Origin: Cephalotus follicularis
Lineage: Eukaryota; Streptophyta; Magnoliopsida; Oxalidales; Cephalotaceae
Length of the DNA stretch: 64,000 nucleotides
Reading direction: 5' to 3'
Assembly (NCBI GenBank): GCA_001972305.1
Contig: BDDD01002691.1
Span: 1-64,000, forward strand
Part shown: piece by piece, positions 31,526 through 41,440 of the stretch
How positions within the stretch are numbered: position 1 is the stretch's first letter
Layout of the letters: each line of letters begins with the position of its first letter
Notes under the pieces: generated by a model
Databases searched by the model: none
What the model was told of the DNA's origin: nothing
Seen by the model: only the letters and a program-made list of their open reading frames with translations
Position numbers and translations under genes: made by a program

Positions 31526-32697
31526 TGTTGGGATAACGGCCTATATGGAAACCTTTAATTACTAAAACAATTTGTTTGCGGAATTAACAAATTAAATTAT
31601 GAAACTAAACAAGCACACAAGAACAAATAATACAATTGTAAGTAAAAGAGATAAGGGATAGAGAGTGTGCAAACGATTTATAGTGGTTCGGAAAAATCCG
31701 TGCCTACGTCCACTTTCTCAAGAACCCCTTGAGATTCCACTAGGTACCACTAGCAACCTTTAATTTTTGGCTTACGGGTGCAAATCAAAGCAAACCACCT
31801 TACACTTGATTTTGGGTTCCGGGTGCAAATCAATCAAACACCTTACAAGGGTTCACTCCCCTCTTTTACAATGAATGATAAAAGGATTGGTTTGTGTTTA
31901 CAAATAACCTCTTGAAGGTTGGATATAAAAGTGTAGAATAACAAATGATAGCTTTCTAAGATAGGCTTTAAACTTCTTGAAATGAGCTTCGATATTGATT
32001 TGAAAGATGTAGGATTGCTCTTGAGTTGCTTGGAAGAAATGTGTATTGTCTTAATATCCACCACCTGCAATGATACCCCATTCTTCCTTTTATAGAGATG
32101 CTCCAACGGATCTATTTTTTAAGCATTCAGACCAAATCCAGTTGGTTGGATTTTGCTTGCAGTCGGCTGGAGCATTGTTGTGCATTTCTAATTATAGCCA
32201 TTGGAAGGTGGCAGTCGACTGGATGAACTGGGCAGTCGACTGGATCCCTTGGCAGTCGGCTGGTGCTCTGTTCCAGTCGGCTGTTTGTGCTAGAAATGGA
32301 GTTTACAAAAGCCACTGGTTGAAATGTGAACTTCTTGGTAGTCGGCTGGAAGCCTTGGCAGTCGACTGGATTGTCATGGCAGTCGACTGGATGATTGAGG
32401 TAGTCGGCTTGCTGGAGTGAAGTTCCAGGTGCTGGGTTTCTTTGAAGGTCCAGTCGGCTGTTCATCCTTGGGCAGTCGGCTACACAACCTCAACAGTCGG
32501 CTGGTTGTAAATGGCAGTCGACTGGATTGCCTGTTTCTACAATTTTAACCTTTGCAATACTTTCAACATACAATCAAGTGAGTATATGTGTTTGTAACAT
32601 ATCAAAACAAGCATACATATATTTCTTGTTTATTACTTGTTTGTTAATCATTGAAACATAACCTTTAACACATTTAAAGGGGTGGAAAAAGCCAACA
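31526..32697 (-). repeat. Right (5') LTR of element E, long form
   Basis: 1172 bp. It contains the same ends as the short left LTR plus a middle part with a ~50-bp tandem pair built on GGGTGCAAATCAA (31785-31850) and a palindrome array (32137-32525). Flanked by the primer-binding site on its left and by TSD CAAGA on its right. Confidence 0.9.
32137..32526. promoter_or_regulatory. Phased CAGTCGRCTGG palindrome array in copia LTR of E
   Basis: Fourteen copies with centres near 32143, 32164, 32216, 32237, 32257, 32278, 32343, 32363, 32384, 32405, 32455, 32477, 32498 and 32519. Spacings are 20-22 bp with gaps of 50, 52 and 65 bp. The motif is the same as in gypsy element B and solo LTR 7096, although this is a copia element. 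Confidence 0.75.
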
Positions 32698-32727
32698 CAA
32701 GACATGTGATGGGTCTCGGATATAACC

Positions 32728-33720
32728 TCATAGCATTGATATGTGGAAGACATCATGTACACCTGACAATGTAGGAGGCAAGGCTAGCTGATAAGCTACC
32801 TCCCCAACCCTCTCCAGAATATCAAAAGGACCAATATAGCGTGGCGCTAACTTGCCCTTCCTTCCGAATCTTTGTGCCCCTTTCCACGGAGATACCTTCA
32901 AAAACACGTGATCTCTCACACTGAAGGTCAAAGGCCTTCTCTTCACACTGTCGACATAGCTCTTTTGCTGACTCTATGCTGCTAGTAACTTCTCTTTGAT
33001 GAACTTGACTTTCTTCGAAGTGTCCTCCACAAAATCTGACCCAAGCAATGGTCGTTCACCAACCTCGTCCCAACAGATGGGTGACCTACACTTCCTCCCA
33101 TACAGTGCCTCGTATGGAGCCATACCAATACTCGCATGATAGTTGTTATTGTACAAAAACTCTGTCAAAGGAATATGGTCTTCCCATGTCCCAGCAAAAT
33201 CGATCACACAAGCCCGAAGCATATCCTCCAAGGTTTGGATGGTACGCTCTGACTGTCCATCTGTTTGAGGGTGAAAAGCAGTACTGAGGTTCAATCTCGT
33301 TCCTAATGTTGTCTGAAATCTCTTCCAGAAGTTGGAAGTGAAGATCGAATCCCTATCACAAATGATGCTCCCCGGAACACCGTGTAGTCTCATAATCTCC
33401 TTCACATATAATCGAGCCAACTTGCTTGTTGAATCAGTGACATGTGTAAGCAAAAAGTGTGCTGATTTTGTGAGTCTATCAACAATAACCCACACGACAT
33501 TATGACGATGCCTAGTCAGTGGAAATCCAGAAACAAAGTCCATCATGATGTGTTCCCATTTCCACCCTGCCACTGGTAATAACTGTAATAGTCCCTCCGG
33601 TCTCTGGTGTTCGGCCTTGACCCTCTGGCAAGTCAAACACTTCGCGACATATTCTGAAATCTCGCGCTTCATGCCAGGCCACCAGTAAGTCTTCTTCATA
33701 TCTTGCTACATTTTGGTGCT
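32728..33720 (-). pseudogene. Integrase of element B
   Basis: Minus strand shows the zinc-binding part ([33 protein letters not shown]), the core ([45 protein letters not shown]), and the GPY/F module (GKLAPRYIGPFDILERVGEVAYQLALPP). Mostly continuous, with few breaks. Element E separates it from its chromodomain. Confidence 0.9.
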
Positions 33721-33839
33721 ACCAGGATCAATACTGTACAAAGATTTATGAGCCCCGCGAAGCAACTCATTGTTCAACCCTGGTTCATCTGGGAGACACA
33801 CACGTCCCCGATATCTCAGAAGACCATCAGCATGTACTC

Positions 33840-34440
33840 AAAAATCGGATTCCGAGTCCAGGTTCTCCCGAATTCGTTGCAACTCTGGATCATGTGGTTG
33901 TGCATCCCTGATGTGATCCAGTAACACTGGCTGGACCCGCATGTCGGCCATAAAGATCCCCGGTGACTTATTGAACGGAGACCACTCTTGGAAGTCTTCT
34001 AACATCTTCCAATGCGACACCATCGTACTGGCAACCATAGCCTTGAGGCTCAAGGCATCAGAGACTACATTCGCTTTCCCCGGGTGGTATTGGATACTGC
34101 AGTCATAATCATTAAAGAACTCCACCCTCTTGCGCTGTCTCATGTTCAGTGTGTCCTGACAAAACAGGTACCTCAAACTCTTATGATCGGTAAAGATCTC
34201 AAACGGAGCTCCATACAAGTAGTGTTTCCATTTCTGAAGAGCAAAGATAATAGCTGCCAGATCAAGATCATGAGTCGGGTAATTCTCTTCGTATGGCTTT
34301 AGCTTTCGCGAAGCATAAGCGATCACTCTACCTCATTGCATCAACACGCAACCCAAGACCTTACCCGATGCATCACTATAGACTGCAAAGCCCTCATTAC
34401 CCTCGGGTAATGCCAAGATAGGAGTGGAAACCAACCGATC
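33840..34440 (-). pseudogene. RNase H of element B
   Basis: Signature phrases [58 protein letters not shown] and [13 protein letters not shown] in the usual order after RT. Confidence 0.88.
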
Positions 34441-34499
34441 GTTCAGTTCACGGAAACTAGCTTCACAATCTTCGTCCCAGACAAACAAGGTCTTCTCCT

Positions 34500-35300
34500 G
34501 TGTAAGTCTAGTCAAGGGCTCGACTATTCTTGAAAAGTTCTGGATAAACCTCCTGTAATACCCTGCCAAGCAAAGAAAACTGCGTACCTCCGTCACGTTC
34601 TTCGGCTGTGGCCAATCTCGTACCACCTCTGTCTTCGACGGATCCACCGCCAAACCCTCTCCAGATACAATGTGACCAAGGAAGATCACGCGGTCAAGCC
34701 AAAATTCACACTTACTGAATTTGGCGCTCAGCTGCTGCACTCAGAGAATCTGTAAAACCAACCTCATATGGCAAGCATTCTCCTCCTCACTCCTTGAGTA
34801 TACTAGTACGTCGTCAATAAACACAACGACAAAATGATCTAGGTACGGTCGAAACACATCGTTCATCAATGACATGAACGCAACCGGTGCATTGGTAACA
34901 CCAAAAGGCATCACGAGGAATTCGTAGTGACCATACCTTGTCCGGAAAGCAGTCTTCTCAATATCTCCTTTCCTCACCCTCAACTGGTGATAGCCTGACC
35001 TCAAATCAAGTTTCGAGAATACTCTCGCTCCTTGCAGCTGGTCGAACAAATCCTCGATGTGGGGTACAGGATACTTGTTCTTGATAGTTGCCTTGTTCAG
35101 CATCCTGTAGTCGATGCAGAGCCTCATCGACCCATCCTTCTTCTTGACAAACAGTACAGGCGCACCCCACGGAGAAACACTGGGTCGAATAAAACCCTTA
35201 TCGATCAGATCTTGTAACTGCAATTTCAGTTCCCTCAATTCTGCAGGAGCCATTCTATACAGTGCTTTAGAAATAGGAGCTGTACCTGGTATAAGATCGA
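34500..35300 (-). pseudogene. Reverse transcriptase of element B
   Basis: Motifs in order: [76 protein letters not shown], the catalytic FIDDVLVYS and the [10 protein letters not shown] thumb. Well preserved. Confidence 0.9.
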
Positions 35301-35399
35301 TAACAAACTCCATATTCCTTCTCGGTGGCAAAGATCCCAAGTCATCAGGAAATACATCTGGAAATTCACACACCACTGGGATCTCCTCCAGGCTCAGAC

Positions 35400-35985
35400 C
35401 CTTCTCTTTCCTCCGGTCAATTACGTAAGCGAGATATCCTTCGTATTCCTTCTTGAGATACTTCGGCGCACGAATGAAGGATATAATCATTGTAGAGAAC
35501 CCCGTGTCTCCCTTAAACTGGAAAACGGTACCATCGGGCAGACGAAAATCAAACGTCTTGCTGTAGCAGTCCATGTAAGCATGATGTGCTGACCGCCAAT
35601 CCTTCCCCAAAATAACATCGAAGTCGTGGATGGGCAATACTATCAAATCTGCATAAAAGTAAATGTCTGCCATAGACATCTCACAACACCTATATACGGT
35701 ATCTGTATACATGGAAACTCCAGCAGGTGTGCTCACATCCAAGGTGTATGGCATACAGTCTGGTGTTATGTCTAAGTGTGATGCAAATTGTGAATAAATA
35801 AAAGAATGTGATGCTCCAGGGTCCATCAACACTCTAGCAGAAAAACCATAAATATACAGTGTACCTCCAACGACTGAGGTAGACTCCGGAACCTCTGTCT
35901 GTGAAAGGGTAAAAACTCTACCTTTCGCAATGCCCTTGCCGGTGTCCCTTCGCTGTGAAGGCCCCGCTGCTACTAGCTGGTCCAT
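35400..35985 (-). pseudogene. Protease region of element B
   Basis: Aspartic protease with [22 protein letters not shown], the gypsy active-site context with the nearby hydrophobic flap region and [20 protein letters not shown]. Located between the gag zinc knuckle and RT in the same reading direction. Confidence 0.85.
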
Positions 35986-35989
35986 TAGG

Positions 35990-36784
35990 TGCTGTAGCCT
36001 GACTCTGCGGGCAATCTCTCACGAAATGACCAGATGGCCCACACCTCAAACACAATCCGTTCATCCTCCAGAAATCTTTCTGTAAGTGTCCTTTATGACC
36101 ATAGTGATAACAAGTTCCAGTTCCTGCATTGCTCCCTTGGCTAGGAGTACCCTGTGTGGAAGTCTGCCCCGATTTGTTCTTCGATGATTTCATCGGAGAA
36201 CCACTGCCTTGCCATTTTGAAGAAGCTGGCCTCGTCGGGCTCTGTTTATTTTGTTGTGCTCGAGCCCCCTCTGCTCAGTCTTCATTAGATATGCTCTCCA
36301 GCAATATCGCCTTCTGAGCAACCTCCACAAAAGTTCCCAACTCCATAGCTCAGATCCTTGACCGAAGATCCGATCGCAGACCCCTCAAAAATCTCCTTAT
36401 CTTCTTCACTTCATCAGCTACCAGATAAGGTGAGTGTCTGACTAGCTCCATGAACCTTGCTTGATACTCGGTCACCGTCATTTCCCCTTGTCGCAGCTCC
36501 AAGAGCTCTGTCTCCCGGCGCTCTTGTTCCAACCGAGGAACATATGTCTCCAATAATTCTGCCTGGAATCTTCCGCAAGTACTGTCAAGCCTCTGAGATT
36601 CCCATTTTGCCTTGACCATCTCCCACCAATGAGTGGCCTCACCCCATAGGCGGTATACGGCAAATTTCAGTTTCTGAGTTTCAGTACAATCCAATACTTC
36701 AAAGATTTTCTCCAAGTCCTGCAGCCATCTCTGAGCCACAGTAGCATCAAGTTCTCCCCAGAAACTGGGTGGATTCTGTCTCAT
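35990..36784 (-). pseudogene. Gag of element B
   Basis: Gag core with AQRWLQDLEKIFEVLDCTE, LWGEATHWWEMV and LELRQGEMTVTEYQARF, then a basic linker and CCHC zinc-knuckle region ([14 protein letters not shown]). About 65-70% like the gag of fragment A by eye. It has breaks. Confidence 0.88.
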
Positions 36785-37165
36785 AAACCTATCAATGTCC
36801 CTCTAAAACTGATTACTATCCTCTCCGGGGCGGTGATCAGGAGCTCTATGTTGCGGCCGAGCTTGCGCGTAGTATTAGCGCATCTCCTCCGCGTTAGCCA
36901 AATTAAAGGCCATATGTTGCTGGAAATAATCCGCAATCCGGATCATCGGATCCCTATCATCCTGGGGGGCATTCATTCCTTGCGGCATATTCGCTTCCTC
37001 AGGGTCATTGGCTCCAACAGTTCTAGCCCGAGCATGCGTTCTCCTTCGGTTCATTTGTTCCTATAAGAAGGATGACGGTTAGTCACGACCTTAGGAAAAC
37101 AATTTATTGATTGCCAAGGAAAGTATCCTAGCTAAGCATGTATGGAATATGCTCTGATACCAAGT
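36785..37165 (-). other. Leader and primer-binding site of element B
   Basis: Untranslated leader plus gag N-terminal remnants; minus-strand TGGTATCAGAGC at 37151-37162 next to the LTR edge at 37166. The GCCAAGGAAAGTATCC...TGGAATATGC block matches the duplicated leader of element A. Confidence 0.8.
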
Positions 37166-39692
37166 TTTCACACCACCGTTTTCCCAAGAAGGCAACATAA
37201 AAGGAAGGGCAATCAACACAACATAATTCAGCTCATGCGATATTACATACAAACAAAAACCTTTAGTAGCGGAAGCAATAACATGAAGTAAGCTGAATTA
37301 AGATATGTATCACGCATCCCATACTACGTGATACCCACAGAGTTTATATAAACCCAACATCATTGTCAATCGCCCATAAATGGGGCGTGATGATACAGTA
37401 AGAAATAAAATAAACCCAAGTTACAATAATCCAGTTACATAGTCATTGTTCAGTAATCCAGTACATAAAATAAGAGAAATAACTTAGTCTTCTCGTTAAG
37501 TCTTCTTGCGTGCTCCATATCAAAACCCACTCCATCAATCTGTTACAGTAGGGGGTTAGCCTTTGTCCTCACTCGGCTAAGTAGAAAAGTTTATGTATAC
37601 AGTTCAAGGTCAAAGGTAATGCGTATCATGAATGAATGCATAGTTATGCAGTATGACATGTAATTTTCACAGTAATTATATCTCCGTATTTACATATAAA
37701 AACATATGCATGTTCACAGTACAGGTATAACCTCACGAGGCTATATCAACACAGGTAGTAAGTATGTCCCCAAAAGGAACCAGACAAGCAGGTCGTCATA
37801 ACCGTTGCCACCTCCTGGCCCCAACGTCATGCAATCTTAACCCATCCCCGTTTGTGAACGGTTTGGAGCAAGTCCTCCGTATGTTGCTTAGCACGGCGGC
37901 TAAACCAACAGCAGGTTACTAGCACAATGGCTGAGTAATCAAGCGATTACAAACACAGTACAATACAAGTCAAGCAACAAAATATGATTACTTGATCAAA
38001 ATATATTTGTTTAAAATATATTACCGATTATCAGGTTGTTATAAGTTGTAATACTTAAAACAATACATTTCTCCGTCTTTGGGAATACTCCCCCAGTCAT
38101 TTGAAAATATAAGTTTATATTTGTCAAATATACATTTTCTTACCAAAAATGATTATAATAATCATGCAAGTTTTCCAAGATGGTTAATACATTCAGTAAT
38201 CAACCAAAATCAATTTACAGTACAGTAGCAGTTCAAATGCAGGGCAAACATATGCTCAGAATGCACCTAGGGTTATGGGTATTTAACCTAGGCCTATCAC
38301 CTTCTCTAAAGGTTCAATTTCTGTTATAACAGTCGGCTGTTTTTCCATAAACTAGACTGGATCCTTGAGTCAGTCGACTGTTCTTCCCCAACAGTCGACT
38401 TGTTCATCATAAGTAATCAGTAGTCGGCTGTCTTGCTTCGACAGTCGACTGTTCTGGGAAAAAACGCATGCACAGTCGACTGTTCTTGCTTGACAGTCGG
38501 CTGGATGATCGAGTAGTCGACTTTTTTACTTAAACAGTCGGTTGTTCTGGGCTGGACAATACCAATAATTCACTTCTAAAGCCATTCAACAAGCAATTGA
38601 AACTTATCCACACGTATTCAGACCCCATTATATCACCAGTAGTTATATCATGGCCTAAAATACAACTCAGTTCATGCATTATTCTCTGTTTTCATCATAG
38701 TTCAAATGAAATCCAAACATGGTATTGCATGAAAACCCATCCAAAAGTCCATACAAAATTCAGTGTGCATGTCAGGTTATTTATTAACAGTAACCACAAC
38801 ATCAATACAGAAATCCACAGCCAACAACTACACCATCCATTTATAACATCATTACTCTTAAACTCAAAATGCATGCATAGAATTCTGTACTATTTCCCCT
38901 ACCTTTGATTTCAAGTTAGAAATCGGAAGTCCACCTCTTTGTGTGTCCTTTCCAGTATCTTTGAGCCTCCCAGTAGCTCTAAGAACATTCCAATAGCTCC
39001 AATTCGTGCTCCAAGTTTAACAATGGAGAATCCTCTCGATTTCTCACTATCTTCTCTCTCAATTTCTCACTATCTTCTCTCTCAATTTCTCTAGTTCTTT
39101 CTTATCAGGTTGCAGGGTGAGAGAGACGAAGGGAAGAGAGCATTTATGCAGTCCTCTCTTCCTCAACTCATTTTGCATGGCACTAAGGGCCCTTCTCTCC
39201 CATTTTCACTTGCATGCACACACATTTGTCATTCTTTCTCTTCCCCTCTGTCCTTGCAGGTCCTGGCGTGGTGGTGCATGCTCAACACGTCTTATTGCAT
39301 GTGATGGCTTCTGAAGATGCTCTTCCCATGTCAGTTTGCATGTGATTTCGCCATTTGTCACAAAAACAGAGCACGAACCAGTCGGCTGCCTTACCCTGGT
39401 AGTCGGCTGTTCACCAGGAGATCTGTTGCCAAGTGTCACGACAGTTGGCCAGTCGACTGGTTCCTCACGCCAGTAGACTGCCCCACACCGCAGCCTATCA
39501 GTCGGCTAGTATTTCGCACCAGTCGGCTGTCCAAGCCAAAATTCCCCCAATTATACTTATAATCACACTTCTAAAAGCTCTAAGTTAATTTAAATTCAAG
39601 ATATCAACCAGGAAATTTACCTTTTATTAATGCAAGGTAAAACTACATCGAGGATTACAATAATACATGAAATTGAATTTTTGGGCGTTACA
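37166..39692 (-). repeat. Right (5') LTR of element B
   Basis: 2527 bp, same length and layout as the left LTR: palindrome arrays at about 38326-38530 and 39378-39535, TATA-like word at 39141-39148, and a candidate splice donor AAAGGTAGGGG near 38902 with acceptor CTACTGTAACAG at about 37540 (minus strand). Confidence 0.92.
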
Positions 39693-39697
39693 TTAAC

Positions 39698-40760
39698 CCA
39701 ACAGTCAAGGATCTTAATCGGTACTTCCTTGAAACTCATATCCATCCTCGACCCCAACAATTCTCATTGCAACACATGAGAAGGGTCAAGATGATACTTC
39801 CTCAGCATTGAGATATGAAATACATTGTGTACATTCTCTAAGCTAGGTGGTAAGGCAAGTCGGTATGCGACGGCACCCACTTTCTCAAGGATCTCAAAAG
39901 GTCCTATAAATCGAGGGGTTAGCTTTCCTTTCTTACCAAACCCCATAATTCCTTTAGTCGGAGAGACTTTAAGGAATACGTTATTGCACACGTTGAGGTC
40001 CAATTCTCACCTGTCGTGGTCGGCATAGCTTTTTTGCCTGCTTTGTGCTGTAAGAAGTCTTTCTCTGATAACCTTCACCTTCTCAGTTGTTTCTTGCACA
40101 AGCTTGGGTCCCACTAGACTATATTTACCAACTTCAAACCAACAGACTGGGGATCTACATTTTCATCCATAGAGAGCCTTGAATGGTTCCATTCCAATGC
40201 TAGCATGCTAACTATTATTATACGAGAACTCTACTAATGGTAAGTGTTCATCCCAACTACCACCCCAACCTAGAACATATGCTCGTAGCATGTCTTCCAG
40301 AGTTTTAATAGTCCTCTTAGACTAACCATCAGTCTAGGGATGAAAAGCTGTGCTGAAATTCAGCTGGGTATCAAAAGCTTCTTGTAGTTTTTTCCATAAC
40401 TGTGATGTAAATCGGGGGTCTCTGTCGGACACCACACTAATTTGTAATCCATGGAGTCTAACAATTTCTGCAATGTACAGGCTTGCTAACTGTGCAAGAG
40501 AATAAGTCATCTTGATTGCGAGGAAATGAGCTGATTTGGTAAAGTTATCGACCATCACCCAGATAGCATATGATTAGTCTTCGTTCCAGGTAATCCCGCT
40601 ACAAAATCCATTGTAATGTGTTCCCACTTCCACTGTGCCACAGGCAACAGTTGCAGCAATTCTGTCGGCCTCTGATGTTCAGCTTTAACCTATTGACATA
40701 TCAAGGAGGAAGCGACATACTCGGCTCTCTCTCTTTTCATATTGCTCCACCAATAATTTA
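39698..40760 (-). pseudogene. Integrase of element C
   Basis: Continuation of C beyond element B. The minus strand has the zinc-binding region (YRDLKLNYWWSNMKRE), core fragments ([30 protein letters not shown]) and the GPY/F module ([30 protein letters not shown]). It carries several breaks. Confidence 0.82.
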
Positions 40761-40949
40761 GCTTCAAGTCTCGGTACATCTTGGTACTCCCCGGTTGTAC
40801 GGAGAAACTGGAGCAATGTGCTTGTGACAATAGCTCAGCCTTTAACTCTTTATCATTTGGAACACAGATTCTGCCATGATATCGGATCAATCCGTCACTC
40901 AGAACAGAAAAATTGGGCTTCAAACCTCCATTCCCGGTCAAGACTAATT

Positions 40950-41440
40950 TGAGCAAGTATCCATCTTTACTTTGAGCTTCTTGGATTCTAACCATCAACC
41001 ACGGACGTACCTGAATATGAGCAATTGTTAGGCAAGATAGTCGACGACTTAAAGCGTCTGCAACAACATTAGCTTTCCCTGCATGGTACTGTATTTCACA
41101 GTTATAATCATTGAGCAACTCCATCCATATTCTTTGATCATATTTAGGTCTTTCTGAGAGAATAGATACCTCAAGCTTTGGTGATCGGTATACACCTCGA
41201 ACTTCGTACCATATCAATAATGCCTCCATTTATGCAGCGCAAAGACTATCGCTACCAACTCAATATCGTGGGTTGGATAATTCTCTTCATGGGGCTTCAA
41301 TTTCCTTGAGGCATATGCGTTCACTTTCTCATTCTGCATCAGAACACAACCCAATCCATTGCCCGACGCATCATTGTATATTACAAAACCCTCATTGCCT
41401 TCTGGCAAAGCCAAGATTGGGGCAGAAATCAGACGGTGCT
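40950..41440 (-). pseudogene. RNase H of element C, partial
   Basis: [64 protein letters not shown] and [16 protein letters not shown] are recognisable. RT, which should follow on the right, is absent because a D-type LTR begins at 41441. Confidence 0.8.

Larger units (their letters stand above)
28578..32697 (-). mobile_element. SIRE-like copia element E, gag only
   Basis: Two LTRs (28578-28970 and 31526-32697), TSD CAAGA at 28573-28577 and 32698-32702, initiator-Met primer-binding site at 31512-31523, one gag frame of 482 codons, then about 950 bp of repeated purine-tract-like sequence before the left LTR. No protease, integrase, RT or RNase H is present, so the element must depend on another for movement. 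The gag style (UBN2-type core, single zinc knuckle, MVATWDDSD..SSEES acidic patch, long coiled coil) is that of the SIRE/Maximus lineage. It sits inside element B and is the youngest insertion of the nest; LTR overlap differs by about 3% by eye. Confidence 0.92.
25808..39692 (-). mobile_element. Chromovirus B, full-length but broken, contains element E
   Basis: Ty3/gypsy chromovirus with two LTRs of equal length (2527 bp), TSD TTAAC at 25803-25807 and 39693-39697, primer-binding site at 37151-37162 and chromodomain at the pol end. Without element E the internal region is about 4.7 kb. It has several breaks in gag-pol, fewer than the neighbours. LTRs differ by a few percent by eye. It inserted into the integrase-chromodomain linker of element C, and was itself hit by element E in nearly the same part of its own pol. 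Confidence 0.94.
23778..41440 (-). mobile_element. Chromovirus C, partial, split by element B
   Basis: Left LTR 23778-25642, then chromodomain, [element B], integrase and RNase H. RT, protease, gag and the right LTR are not found: at 41440 the sequence passes straight into the first D-type LTR. It is clearly broken, with several breaks in the pieces present. The TSD partner of ATTTC (23773-23777) is therefore not visible. It sits in the host copia pol region, so it inserted after that element. Confidence 0.85.

Noticed and set aside
31765-32545. Middle of the long E LTR as an independent insertion
   Set aside because: No terminal repeats or convincing target duplication; the GGGTGCAAATCAA-type content is typical of SIRE-like LTRs, so the short LTR is the exceptional one.
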